Below are positions 1-11,375 of a DNA stretch of 64,000 nt, piece by piece. This DNA is from Agarophyton chilense (Eukaryota; Rhodophyta; Florideophyceae; Gracilariales; Gracilariaceae): the NCBI GenBank assembly GCA_030374765.1, contig JARGXX010000037.1, forward strand, positions 457,387 to 521,386, given 5' to 3'. The notes beneath the pieces are model-generated. The model was not told the origin of the DNA. It saw only the letters and a program-made list of their open reading frames with translations, and searched no databases. Made by a program: the position numbers and the translations under genes. Each line of letters begins with the position of its first letter. Position 1 is the first letter of the stretch.

Positions 1-285
1 TTTGTGCTTCTCCTCTTTTCTCATTTTATTGATCAACGACAGCTGCTTGCTCTCCCTGCGTCCCCCCTACCTCGTCTGAACACTCATTTTTAACGTCAAA
101 TACCATTTCCAAACAACATAAGGCAGCTTCTTAATGAAGCTGCCACTGATGACGATGAAGCAATGAAAATCGCTTTTTCGATTCAAATGGCAGCTCTGAC
201 AACATTAACAAGGACCAAAAACTCGCATGGAGGCTCCGAAAAATGCAAAGTTCACAATATGACACATGAATATGCATAAGCCCCT

Positions 286-1011
286 ATGCCTTACAAGGAG
301 AAGTATATTTGGCCAAGAACCCTTGCCCATCCGGGCACTAATCAAAGTGCACAAGAGGAGCCGGACGCATCATTTGAGCGCCTTTTTAGGATGTCTAGGA
401 CCATGTTTAACCGTATTTTTGCAGGTGTTGTAAATGGTTTTACATATTTGCGCCAAGGCTTTAGTGCAGGCGCGACCGATAAAATAGGGTTGTTTAATCT
501 GATCAAAGTAAGTCAGGTTTTTCGCCAACTAAACTATGGTATACCTGCCGATCTTGATGATGATTTTTTGATGTACCCAAAACTACTGCCTCACTCAGTC
601 TGGAAGACTTATCTTAGGCTGTTGTGTTTCGAAACCAATTATCTACGACTGCCCACAGCAAACGACGTAGAGCGCGTCGAGAGAGAGTTTTATAAGGTTG
701 GGTTTCCAGGTTGTACAGGATGTCTGAATTGTGCGGGGTGGGATCGGAAAAACTGTCCCAAAGCTCTACAGGGGATCATGGCTGAGAAGGATGGAATGCA
801 TACAGTCAAAACGGAAGTTATATGTTGTTTGGATTTGTGGATATTGGTCTTCGAATTTGGGCTCCTTGGTGCTTTTAAGGACCTCAATATTCTGAAAATG
901 AGCTGTCACTTTCAAGAGATACTGTGTGGTGCATTTCCACCCATCCACCGGAGCTACACAATTGCCGGAAAGAACTTTAACTGGTTCTTTTATCTGACCG
1001 ACTGGATTTAA
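286..1011 (+). pseudogene. PIF/Harbinger transposase fragment (plant transposon protein type)
   Basis: The 241-residue frame matches the transposase core of the Harbinger 'plant transposon protein' family. I see a GFPGC block, the NCPKALQG block around residues 155-163, a DLWI block (about 184) and a DLNIL block (about 198), in the family order. The first catalytic aspartate, normally just before the W-K-NCP block, is replaced by asparagine (LNC). The frame stops early at TAA 1009-1011; beyond the stop the same frame still reads family-like residues (PSWKVLVKSSL), so this is a nonsense-truncated copy. The N-terminal helix-turn-helix part is short. No accessory ORF or terminal inverted repeat was recognised nearby. 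The family match is seen in the sequence; loss of activity is inferred. Confidence 0.72.
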
Positions 1012-3518
1012 CCTTCCTGGAAGGTATTGGTTAAATCTTCACTTGAACCTGATGGAGGTAGATGGAAGGTTGAGGGTTGAAGTGGAAGGTCGCCAGCTCT
1101 GGTTAGAATTTACTTGGAGGTTGTCGATCTTCGACTTATATACTACTCAACTCTGACAGCCATCTAACCTCCAGCTCACGTAAACCCTAGACTACAATCC
1201 GGGGACATTCAATACTACCAATCATATTCAAACATGACATTAAACCCTAACCCAAATCCACGTCAACATACTACAGAAAGGTACAACAGTGCACAACACA
1301 CCATTACACTGACGTGTGTACAAATTCAATGTACCAGCACATATTAAGTGTAATCCGCCTCCATGCACGATCCTGTTCCAACAAAGCACTGCATGCCTTC
1401 TGTAATACACAAGACAGCATGTCTGTTCTTCCAGATCATTCCATAAAGCCTGTACTATGTGTTCAACATAAGATCTCGACAGCGTGGACACTTTGCATAG
1501 TAGTACAACTAGTGCATGTGGACACATGTATAAGGCAGACTCTTACTAGCTTTCCACCAATTACAGTGACAGCACTAATCACTCATCCGATATCCAACAG
1601 AACCGTGGGACAAAAAGACAAAGCTCTTCTGTCAGTCACACGAAGGAGTGCGGAAATGTGTGGAACCGGATTTTGGTGTGTTTTTTTGGCGTTGAAAACT
1701 TTTTTATATTGCTAATGAATGCTGAACGTTGCCGAAAATGAAGTGGGTCGCAGCTGCGTGCGTGTGTATGCTCAACTTGATGGTGGAAAATCGAAGAGAT
1801 TTCTGTTCTAGTGACGGGTCTGACGGAATGGGTACAGTTTATACACCCAATGAGGATCTTACTGATATCATACTTACACACTGCGAATCTGGTTCTACCC
1901 CATTAAAGATGTCTACGAATCCTATGATAGTGATGAAATCCCAGTGAAGGGGCTGCAGAGGGCTCTAACTTCAGTTATTGTAGAGCAAATATGAGGAGCA
2001 CACCGTAACGAACTGTGAGTAAAACTTTATATTATGAAAACATGTATCACTTGAGGTATTTGCTGTAGACTTGCACTTCTAATTCTTTACTAGTTAAGGA
2101 TTGAGGAAAGGGTCCCAAAAAGCACAGTGCTTGTGGTAGATACAGTTCTGGACGCATTGATGCTCACTAATTCATTTTGATTACAGGTAGAACGTCAATC
2201 TCTATTGGACGAAACCTCATTCTCTAAATCTGCTAGTGCCTTGAGGAGCTGTGATAACTTCAGGAAACGTTGTTGAACAGCAGGGTGGGTTACTGGCATT
2301 GAGAATAAAAATACAGTTAACTGTTGATTCTCAATTAGTAGCATATTTTCAGGGACCTTCGCATATTTTTATGAAATGTCTGCTAATATATCAATTCCAA
2401 CAATTCCAACTACTTCTCTGTGCAGCGCCGCGACTTGCTTTGAAATTTCCAGTGCTCCATTCGCCCGAAAACGTCGTTCTTTCATAGGCCAGGTATAGGA
2501 TGGAATGAAAGAAGAACTTTCTGCTGCTACTGAATCATTTAGACTAGATCCATTCGTGGGAGAATCGCGATTTGCTGCATCCGGCAAATCAGAATTTCCT
2601 TCAAAATGTTCCTCAAAACTGTCCATATTTTCTTCTTAGCCCTCTATTCTGCTTTGAAAGAACCAAGAGAGTCCAGATATTTGTGTTTCGGAGATACAAA
2701 AGTGCATCCTGCAATGGAAAATCCATCCCTGGGTCAACAGATTCACTTTCAAGATAAGTTTACATTTCTCCAATTCTTGCATCACCATTGAGAACGGCAA
2801 AGGCAGCCCTCCATTTGTTCTTTATAGAGAGATCATCGGTTTATTTCTTTTCATTTATGAATGAAATACTTCCTTCTATCTTTAAGAAGTCAAATTGCGC
2901 TTTCTGGTACCGTTGAAATGCTGCATCACCATTACGCTCGCTGCGACAAGCCTTTGAATTTTCCCGTTTGAGTTCGTGCATGTATCGCTTGTAAGAGGTG
3001 AAAAATTGGCCTTGAAAATCTCCTTTTCATTTCCATTACCGCTTCGGGGATCCTTAGATGCTGATACAAATCCTTGCGGGGAGTTACAGTCTCTTCCGAA
3101 CTCCATCCTCTGCTGCTTCTTCTGCGGCATTTTAATTGGGGTTTCAGAAGATGAAAGAATAGGACTCTCCAACAGTGATATCGAAAGAGAAAGAGTGTCT
3201 TGATCTTCTGTTGGTCTGTTACATCATCCGCAGTGTAGTAGTATGCTACATGGCGAAAAGAAAAGTGAAAGCACGCATCAAATTTGATGCACAGATATTT
3301 CGGTAGCATTATGAAAGTGCTGTTTTGGGAGCCGTTTTCCCGCTAAGCTGTAAAAGCTTTTGTGGCTATTTTGATGCAGATAAAGGATTTTCCCAAGTTG
3401 GTTTTAAATTGAATCGCAATAAAGCCTTTCCATTTTGAGCTGATTTGGAACGATTTTACCAAATTTACAATCCATGATCAATACAGGTTTTTGAAATGTC
3501 GATTTTGAAATGTATTCC
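1012..3518. other. Intergenic / decayed transposon sequence
   Basis: No gene is recognised. Small open frames here lack family motifs and codon-like constraint. On the minus strand, 2882-3203 reads a Ser/Lys/Gln-rich stretch (SSSETPIKMPQKKQQ) that resembles the low-complexity C-terminal half of Harbinger accessory proteins, so part of this stretch may be an old accessory gene. The 1015-1180 segment is rich in AGGT/ACCT words but I cannot assign it. Confidence 0.4.
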
Positions 3519-3851
3519 TTAGCGGAGGGCCGTTTTTAACAGAGGTATATTTAAGGCATTTTTCTGAAAAAATGGCTCAACCATTTCATGTAGCACGTCA
3601 AAGCCTTCCTTTGATAACCGAAAAGTGCGTTTGGACGATATTATGTTCATCCTATAGTCTATTCTTCCAAGGTGAAATTTAGTTTGACTAAAGAAAGGCA
3701 TCCAGCTTTGACCAGTTTGCAAATATCTGGTGCTTTCAGAATAGATACTAAACAGCGTAAAAGATCCACTAAAACAGATGCGTGAAGCTGTCAAAGAGTT
3801 TTGGAAGCTACGGAAGTGACTATTAGAACAACTGCTGTTCGTTATTAGCAA
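3519..3851 (-). pseudogene. Unrecognised ORF remnant, related to 9180-9434
   Basis: A 110-residue frame ends with a segment reading NIPLLKTALR. The plus-strand frame at 9180-9434 begins with the closely similar NLPLLRTALS, and the DNA around both is alike, so the two are pieces of one repeated coding sequence. I do not recognise the family; a transposon origin is inferred from repetition and from the surrounding Harbinger debris. It has no partner gene and no clear start. Confidence 0.3.
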
Positions 3852-4711
3852 TCGGGATGTTGCGGATAACGTACAATGTTGTAATCCAAGACTTAAGCAA
3901 GCAATAGCTGATGGGAGAGCTACAAATTATGGGCGAATCAAGGACCAAAAGTCGAAGGAGTAGCACGGAGTAGGGGGTGATAGAGTCCATGCAAAATCTG
4001 TACATTAGAGGTCTTACGGATGGTGTTGTGCGCAAAATTTTTGACTGAAGTGTGAGCATTGGCCAATGGCCACAACCATGGCGCACAAGCTAATGAAAAG
4101 TACTGGAAAGACCTTACAGCCAAGTTTGAAAACGGCAATTAGAAATGAGCAATGAGAATTACAACTTCAGCCCTCCTACTCAAGTTCCATGCACGCCTTC
4201 CGCCTTCCACCCTGTCCTGCTTCAGGCATCCACCATCGCCTATCACAGCAGTGGTATCCATCATCTATACTTCATTTCCATCCACTACAACCATGCCGTT
4301 GTATAGACAGAAGGACCATGCCGCGCATTTACAAATTCGCCGCATTGCATGATGGCGAATTGCTATGCAAACCATTGCCCGCAGGGGACCACATCGAAGA
4401 GGACGTCGAGCAGTCAATTCAACTCTACTCTACAACGCCACATTGAACTTTCATTCTTTTACCATGGACTACATGCTGCGATAGTCTTTACATAACCGCA
4501 TTTTGGCTACTGAATTCTCTTTCAACTTCAACTCATTGATAGATGAGCAATGCCTTTTTTATTGTCGTTTCTGCAAGAGTGACATTCCTAAAGTCGCTAG
4601 TAGCGTGGCCATCTGAGTACAGAAGTACTAAGCGAAACAACTACCAAACTAACCAACTACTGTCTACATTTGTAATTCTTCAACGGTTTGCCTCTCCCTG
4701 CAGGTGAAAAG
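3852..4711. other. Intergenic, possible 5' part of the Harbinger element
   Basis: Short frames such as 4189-4446 show no recognised domain. Because the downstream transposase frame lacks its N-terminal third, part of this stretch could contain upstream exons, but I could not join them convincingly. Confidence 0.3.
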
Positions 4712-5529
4712 ACATTGAAATTCTTTTCGGGAGACAATATTCCCATATGTCAGAGATATTCTGGGAGACAGTTGAGCATTTTAACAAAGGTCGCGGACAT
4801 TTACTTACTGCGGACATTATTCCACAATTTATACAGCAGCAAGGCTCTAGATATGCTGAATCATTGCTGGATAAAGGCGCTGGTTTAGAAAACTACATCG
4901 GTTTCATAGAAGGGACAGTAATTGGTGTTGCACGCTCAGGGGGCAGTGCTATTCAAAACGCTGTTTATACTGGGCATAAGAAAAAGCATGCACTAAAGTT
5001 TCAGGTAGTGATGTCACCAGATGGTCTCGTACTGCATGCTCATGGTCCGGTCGAAGGACGACGACATGACTGGACGCTGTACATACAAAGCGAAATGGAT
5101 CGGCAACTAGAAGAAGTCCTTGATGTTAACGGGAAGCAGTTTTGTATCTATGGGGACAGTGGATATAATTATAGGGTGTACTTAGAGGTTCCCTTTCAAG
5201 TATCTGTGTTATCGGATGAAGCAAAAGCCTATAACAAGGCATTGAGCAAAGTGCGGGTATGCGTTGATTGGATTTTTATGGAGGTCAAACTGCACTGGAG
5301 TGCCGTTGATTTCAAACGAAAGATGCGTATCAAAGAGTCTCCTGTAGGGCTATTGTATCGCATGGAAATGATTATAACCAATATTCGAAACTGCATATAT
5401 CCAAACACGGTTGCAAAATACTTCGACTGTGCCCCGCCTCTTCTTGAACAGTACTTTTCCCATAGGGACGAGCAGGTTAATGTGACGCAACGCCGTAAAT
5501 GTGGCTATATACACACGTTTACTTATTGA
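4712..5529 (+). pseudogene. PIF/Harbinger DDE transposase, element 1
   Basis: The open frame from ATG 4747 gives 260 residues, and homologous residues extend upstream to about 4712 (IEILFG before the MSEIFWE block), where a splice acceptor could lie. The order of motifs is that of DDE_Tnp_4: MSEIFWE, FIEGTV at about 52-57, GRRHDWTL at 104-111, GDSGY at 136-140, VDWIF at 173-177. Glutamate occupies the first catalytic position (E55), where the family has Asp; D137 is intact; Asp (D174) sits where the family has Glu. The N-terminal region is missing or in unidentified exons. The gene runs tail-to-tail with the accessory gene 5522-6861; their stop codons lie within about 8 bp. A second, more decayed copy is at 59220-60317. 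Called a pseudogene because of the catalytic substitutions and missing 5' part, but the frame itself is uninterrupted. Confidence 0.7.
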
Positions 5530-6861
5530 ACTTGTCACTGAACTCTTCCATCATCAACTTCAACTTGTCTAGTTCTAACTTATTTTGCAACTCTCGGTCC
5601 TCTTTGCGCATCAACCTTTTCTTTTCCAGTTCTTGACGTCACTCAGCGCGCTCTATCTCCCTTTCATCTAATTTGAAAGTGAGCCCGTCACGTTCCAAGG
5701 ACAGCTTTTGCTCTTCAAAGTTCATTTGAACTCGGTCTGATGCATGAATTGACTCACCAAAAGATGCTAAATCCATGGCCATGTTCGCGATATGGGCTAT
5801 TGTGCGACTTTTATTCTTTGTGCGCGCAAAAATTTCACCATGAGTGGGACCACAATTACAATTGTCATCATCTTCGAGTACTAACGCCCTTGTTTTTGAC
5901 TCTTCTTGGCTTTCTGAAGACCTATGTTCGTCTTTGTTTGATTCCAAGATCTGGATATCACCATCATTCGCTGCATCCAGCGTACGCACCTTCCGTCTGG
6001 AAGCCATAGCCACAAAACGACGGCCTGCGGCCAGCTTTCTCTCTTCAATGACCTTTACCTTGCCCTTCTCCTCTTCTTTTTGTTTATACAAGTCATCGCT
6101 AGTCTCTCGCACTGCCGAAGGGAGCTCTTCCGCTTCTGTTACCTTGCTCCCCACACCAGACATCTTAGATAGCTTTATGTCGTTCAGGTTAAAGTCTTTC
6201 TGTAAACGATTATATCGGTCTTGATTATTTTCCCCCTCTATTTCTTCATGAAACTTTCCTGTTGTCCCCAAAGCGTCTTTGACGGATTCAAGGGCCATGC
6301 GCTTTTTACCGTATGCAGCTTTTTGTGCACTATTAGCTTCTACTTCCCTTAATATCATAATATACTGCTCAGCAGTGAACAGAGACTTTCATCCACGCTT
6401 TTACTTCTTTTTAGCATCTGCCGTGGCGACCTTTGTCACTACGGCGGCTGCGTTGGACGTACTAGTTTCCAAAGCAGCAATAGTGGTGGCAGAAGGAGGG
6501 GCTGGAGTAAAAGAGGTGGTGATTAAGGAAGATGCAGGGGTAATTGTAGAAAGATGGAGTAGTGGAATGGTATTGCTCTTTATTGGGGCGGACAATGAAC
6601 TGGATGTGTTTAGTACGGTGTGAGGGGTGCGTAAAGTTGTTTGTAGGGGTTCGGAAGGAGTTGATGGAACGAGGTAGACAGCTCTGGCAGGGAGGGGGGA
6701 AAGAGAAGGTGGATCGTGTGCTTTGAGTTGCTGATGGAAGGGTTTTGGGTTTCTGGCAGGTTGTTGGACCGCATGGTCTTTGGGAATGCTGATTCCTTAC
6801 CCTTCATAGATTGGTGCGTTGAGGCAGACTGACGGGGCGGACTTCTTGGTGTTGTCGCCAT
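5522..6861 (-). pseudogene. Harbinger accessory (SANT/Myb-like plus coiled coil) gene, element 1
   Basis: The main frame, 6358-5639, gives 239 residues with a charged, probably coiled-coil tail (LSLERDGLTFKLDEREIE). Reading on through TGA 5639-5641 adds 36 in-frame, highly charged residues to a TAA at 5522-5524. Upstream the frame continues through stops into a segment with SLFTAEQYIMILREV, a SANT-like N-terminus, and a Ser/Thr/Pro-rich leader starting with ATG 6861. The same features recur in the accessory gene at 60463-61260 (FTEARDVLFI; LAIERDRFSLE). In Harbinger elements this second protein binds element ends and brings the transposase to the nucleus; that role is family knowledge. Several in-frame stops show this copy is broken. 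Confidence 0.6.
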
Positions 6862-7263
6862 GTGACAAGCTCTGGTTTAGTGCCTCTGTTTCATACAGCG
6901 AAACTTACTGAATATTTTTGCGGGAACTCGGTATCGTTGCTCAAAGAAATTGCAGTAACGTTGTGGGCAAACAGTCACAATTGAGCAATGTTTGCCACAG
7001 CCTTATACAGTATTTCTGCAAAGATCTATACTGCTGTAATTTCAATGTACATCTCTTCAATTCTAGTTGCTGAAAACTGCAGCCGCAAACTTGCTATTAG
7101 GCGAGGATCAAGCAAGGTGTGGGTCCCGTACTGCGTACAGTGTTCCGAAATTGCTAGAACACACCTTTATGAAGTGAAAGCAGGATCTGCACTCTGTATT
7201 TAACCGCCGGTGTCGAAAACCATAATGGCGCATTAGGGAAAATAGTATAGTTGTTATACTTTT
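6862..7263. other. Intergenic, nothing recognised
   Basis: No coding, RNA or repeat signal was recognised between the Harbinger accessory gene and the solo LTR. Confidence 0.4.
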
Positions 7264-8138
7264 TGTAGGACAATGCCCCCAAGAAGGAAAACCTACGAAG
7301 ACGTCCGGATCTTCCTCTCACGAGGTAACCGGCGCGGTAGAGCCCTCCCAGGGATCGGCGCGCAATGCCGGGTGTAAGCCGGAGCCGAACCGTCGCGATG
7401 GGCGCAGGGAGGCTGAAAGAAGCCGAGAATATCCGCCGAAGCGGTGCTTGCGTATCTTCTGAGGAGGCAAAACCCACGAGAGTGGCAAGCACGACAGGTG
7501 TCAGTGCGAGCCGCAAGAGCGGGAATTGCCCAATGAAGGGGAGGAAAAGGGAAGTAAAAGGGAAGGAAAATGTGAACGGAGGCAAGAGGGCGAGGTTGAC
7601 CACGAGTCGCAAGAGAGGACTCGGGAATAGCCGGCACTGCCGGGTGTAGCAAACCGTATACACTGGCGGAACCACGAAAGTGGTAATAGATACCCAACAC
7701 ACGAAGGCTGCTTGAACGTCAAAGGGGGTTGGGAAGCCGTGCACCACGGGAAATCCCTCCGTAAGGAGTTGTAAATCCGCGCAGGCGGTTCGACCCAGAG
7801 CCAAGATCTGGAAGACCAAGATCACCCTTGTTGGGGAGACTTTACTGGACCGGCAGCCGCGAGGCCGGCGGCCTAAGTACTGTAGTCACCGTAGAATAGA
7901 ATAAATAAAGTCTATCCTAAATAGCTAAATGTCCGTCTAACAAAGCGGCCAATCTGGCGGCCACGTGTCGCGCGGGCGCTTCGGCCACTTGTATGGCACC
8001 CGATCCCGCCGGTGCATCACCGGCGTTCCGGCCATTGCCGTGAAAACGGATTACTCCTACTCATAACGAGGTTGCACGCCAAAGGCTCCGGAAAAAACTT
8101 AAGTCCCCAAAAACCTCCCTGGAGGACGTTGCTCTTCA
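7264..8138 (+). mobile_element. Solo-LTR-like element A
   Basis: This 875-bp unit starts TGTAGGAC and ends GCTCTTCA, a TG...CA structure with partly inverted ends. It is flanked by CTTTT (7259-7263) and CTGTT (8139-8143), a 4/5-matching and presumably aged 5-bp target duplication. It aligns by eye with the element at 19725-20654: the start, a GTGTAAG block, a GTTGGGGAG-TTTACTG block, and overlapping AATAAA signals (7900-7909) recur in the same order. It has no protein-coding capacity of its own. Short palindromes of the form CCRC-N4-GYGG recur at 7433, 7474, 7511, 7671 and 7777. I read it as a solo LTR of an element whose internal part is absent from this window; a non-autonomous structured element is the alternative. 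Confidence 0.65.
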
Positions 8139-9179
8139 CTGTTATTGGTAGGTTTGCTGCTTTAAACGTTGCTAGCAGCTATTATAGTAACTTGGAAGCA
8201 CATAGTAGTAACTATCGAGTATTAATGCGTTTCAGCTCCTATTTGGAGGTTCTAGATCTCTTTAAAAGGACTCTGTTGTCTCCAGGGTTTGTCTTAGACC
8301 CCGTAAACCAATAATTGACACCCTAAAACATTTTTTGTCTTTAGCTTCGAGCCCTTGAACTTTATCAAAAGGTGAGGCGTTTGCCGCCTGGGTTCCAGTG
8401 AGGAGACTAACGCTGAAAGAGCCACTTCATACATCATAGAAATCTGTTAGGTGTATGCTGCAGTAATGGGGTCCAATGAGGCGTTAGCGGCTGGGCAGAG
8501 CACCCTCTGCCAGCCCGCTGTAACCGTTGAAGGGCCACTGGTGTGGAGGGGAGACGTTCTATGTGTACTAACTGTACCGGGCCAATCGAGAAAGGTCTTA
8601 GATAGTAAAAGACTGCGACAGTTGTAAAGACTTGGTGGTGGTCTGGGATATAGTAATGAACGGGAAGCTGCCGGAAGTTGTACCGCGTAACCTTTCTGGA
8701 AAAAGGCGGGCTTCTTGTATAGAGTGAAAACATATCCTGTTGTTATTAACTTTTCTCGAGAAGCTTTGTAGGGATTATAAATGCGAGTTTTTTGTTAACG
8801 CAGAAGTTTGAAGGCTGAAAAAACGTTACACATCTAAAGTTTCTTACTGGAGGCCAGGGTGTCTGACTCTCAGTGAGTATTGACATAAGTGTTTGGTTGC
8901 GTTGGTTAAGAAGATCAAGAAGAAGTTCATATTGGAATATTTATATCTCATTTCATCTATCTGGGCCATTCAGTAACGGAAAAGGCTTACTTTTGCCGAA
9001 GTTTATTGTTACGTCTAGCCCACAGCGTCACATCCAAAGATGGCGCCGACACAAGCAATAGAGAAAGAGCGGTTGTAGTTTTTGTAATTATCGAACGCAT
9101 TTGCGTCTTACAGAAGTTAATTTTCTGTGCCTAATTTTTGAAAATTTCAAAGAATGAATCACGTTACGGTTGATCGAGC
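8139..9179. other. Intergenic, nothing recognised
   Basis: Frames here are short and without motifs. No RNA gene or clear repeat was recognised. Confidence 0.4.
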
Positions 9180-9434
9180 TTGAATCTACCTCTGTTAAGA
9201 ACGGCCCTGAGCAAGCCGATGTGGAATTCCAAATTTTGGGTTAGAAATGTATTTGGAAACCCTGGTGGAGATGCTCTAAAGAAGTCTTCACTTCAGGTCA
9301 TAGAATTAACTACCCTCGTAATGTACCATGCCATTACAATGATCGCTGGCCCTCGGAGAAGACGAGAGAAAAGCGAAGTGCTTGGTCAAAATAAACGGAT
9401 GTCCGCCGTTTCAACTGCCGTTGAGGAAGACTAA
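9180..9434 (+). pseudogene. Unrecognised ORF remnant, related to 3519-3851
   Basis: This 84-residue frame opens with NLPLLRTALS and matches the C-terminal end of the minus-strand frame at 3519-3851 at DNA and protein level. It has no ATG at a sensible position and no recognised domain. It lies 423 bp before the first host gene of the island. Repetition suggests a transposon fragment. Confidence 0.3.
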
Positions 9435-9856
9435 GTAGCAAAGTTCGAAAAAGAGAAATTTCTTCGGCATTTTTTTGTTTTCGAGTTCAATTTGGCACGT
9501 GATGGGCGTGCGAAATGGTCCCGTACTGCACATGTATGGTAGTGACGCTGAACGAAGTCACGCCATTACTTTCTCAATCCATCATAGCTTCACCTAGCTA
9601 GGCGTGAACATATATTGCGAATCTTCGCGAAGGGAAGGAATACCTCGGGGAAAGACGGGTGATTCTTGTGGTACAGTATAAATCCAGGTTTCTTTCAAAG
9701 CCATTATTCTGTATGTTTGATATGTTAAGGGTTCGTGGCAATCCTCATGCCTTATCAGAGAAAGCGAACGAGATGCACTGTTTCGATTACTAACACGTTC
9801 CATCAAGGCGGGAATATTTTCAAGGGCCTTTCTTGACTCCCTTGGTTTTTGAAGCT
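9435..9856. promoter_or_regulatory. Upstream region of the GUCD1-like gene
   Basis: There is no coding signal in these 422 bases. By position it must hold the promoter of the gene starting at 9857, but I see no well-placed TATA box, so this is positional inference only. Confidence 0.3.
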
Positions 9857-10933
9857 ATGCGGTGGATTTCTTTTCAAAAACAAATGTGCAAAGAGGACGA
9901 TGGCGCAACAGCACTCTCTCATGGAAAGGCTCTCCACCGTTTTATTCAGTATCAAAAAGATGCAGTGCCGTACATACACCAAATGCGCAGTTGGGACTGC
10001 GGGCTGGCATGTGTAGCGATGACGCTGAAGACGCTGGGCTTTAAGCAGGTGAGTGGGGGCGATTTCTTTTTGTTCACCTTTTCTGTATTATGAGCCTCTG
10101 ACAAGATTATCTACAACCGGCCATGCATCACGTAGGTGTTTTTGGAAGACTTGATCAAGAACTGTCGAGCTGCGGCAACTTGGACTATAGATCTTGCATA
10201 CCTTTTACATGAATTTGGGGTGCGTGTTTCGTACTATACCACAATTAGAGGAGTACGTCCGGAATACTTGACGCAATCCTTCTACAAAAAAATGCATGAC
10301 CCCAGTGATACAAATCGCATATTGCAGAGATTCAACGATGCCAAGAGCAATGGAGTGAATGTCACGGAAGAAAAGCTAAAGATGTCCGATATTCAGAGAG
10401 CAATTGTGGAGAAACGCCAGTTAGCACTAGTTCTTGTCGACGTACGTTTGCTGAGATGTATATTTTGCACCCAGAACCATGGTACTCAGGAAAGCATTCG
10501 ATCTTATCACAGAAACCCAGATGGTTTTCTAGGCCACTATGTTTTATTGTATGCTTACCATGAAGAGAGCAACTATTTTCTGATGAAAGACCCGGCTTCT
10601 GGCCGAGAATTTTGCATGGTTTCTGCCCCGAATTTGGAACTATCTAGATTAGCTTTTGGAACTGACGAGGATATCATTCTAATTGGGAAAGCAAGAGTTA
10701 TGCGAGAATCACACGCGAATTCTGTCTCAAATTCTTCTCATAAGACAGGGATTATCCACCAAGAACTGACTGGGAGCGAAATGATTCAAAGGCCTCAGCC
10801 GTCAGTTCGTGAAGCAGTTGGTGTCGTTGTAACATCAATTTCTTCCCATTCCAACACTATTGGAAGAGATGCTTTGAACTTTATACTTCGCAAGGTATTC
10901 GGTGTTTCCATTCCCAGGACAAAATTGCCTTGA
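9857..10933 (+). CDS. GUCD1: GUCD1 / plant GC1-like protein (guanylyl cyclase domain-containing protein 1 family)
   Basis: The model is 9857-10048 joined to 10136-10933, 329 residues. Exon 1 ends with the diagnostic block IHQMRSWDCGLACVAMTL; exon 2 continues in phase with CRAAATWTIDLAYLLHEFG, SYYTTIRG and a later GFLGHYVLLYAY block. This order is that of the GUCD1 / Arabidopsis GC1 family (peptidase C39-like fold). The plant member was described as a guanylyl cyclase, while the animal protein's role is unsettled, so the reaction is not assigned here. The DCG cysteine and the GHY histidine, the pair expected of a C39-like fold, are both present. The ATG at 9857 is the first in frame; upstream TTG 9833 is not a likely start. 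The last 139 bases overlap a possible antisense gene. Confidence 0.85.
10049..10135 (+). other. Intron of the GUCD1-like gene (87 bp)
   Basis: A GTGAGT donor follows codon CAG, and a CGTAG acceptor precedes GTG TTT TTG. Splicing joins phase 0 to phase 0 and restores the family block between LGFKQ and VFLEDL. The unspliced frame runs into TGA soon after 10080. Confidence 0.85.
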
Positions 10934-11375
10934 TCTAACGGCTCGTTCTCTCCTTCTGGCTCTAGTTCTGCTTCTGATAACTCTATGTCCTCTTCATCCA
11001 AATTCAGTAACCCAAGTTTTCCTTCTTGTGGCAATGCGGGGCTGTAGGTGGAGTGGTTCAGAATGCGGTTCACTTTCTGTTTTTTTTTCCAGTCGATCCA
11101 GGCGATACTGATCGGGTTAGCCACACATTTTCTTTGTGAATTGCTGCTTCCAGGGAAGTCACGCTATCCTTATCAAGCCCGGACCAAAGCGTTTGAAATT
11201 CTGTACTGAGGTTCGTCGAAGAGCTCTTCACGTCCGCTTGTGTGGTTGAGAACATATCCAAGGCTTTAGGAGAAAACGAAGTCGACGTAAACCCTATTTT
11301 TGTCTGCTCAACTTTTTTCATTCTTGATAGGAAGGTCTTCCTATTCACCAGCTTGGTTGCCGACTCCCTTCCCAA
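10795..11375 (-). CDS. Hypothetical protein, frame-shifted or with a 32-bp intron
   Basis: Two minus-strand frames abut: 11375-11070 (101 residues, ending in SPGSTGKKNRK) and 11124-10795 (109 residues, with an acidic stretch NLDEEDIELSEAELEPEGE). They meet at a run of nine A (minus strand, about 11084-11092); one extra base there would fuse them through GKKKQKVNRIL. Alternatively a GTATCG...ACAG segment of 32 nt could be removed in phase. Neither piece starts with ATG: both first codons are alternatives (TTG and GTG), so the start is unknown. No domain is recognised. The 3' end overlaps the last 139 bases of the GUCD1-like gene tail-to-tail. It could be a real overlapping gene or chance frames. 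Confidence 0.33.

Noticed and set aside
1240-1947. Frames of 95, 133, 81 and 72 residues
   Set aside because: Short, overlapping on both strands, no motif, no start or splice context.
5740-6224. Plus-strand frames of 89 and 126 residues
   Set aside because: Shadows of the Harbinger accessory gene, which has recognisable features on the minus strand.
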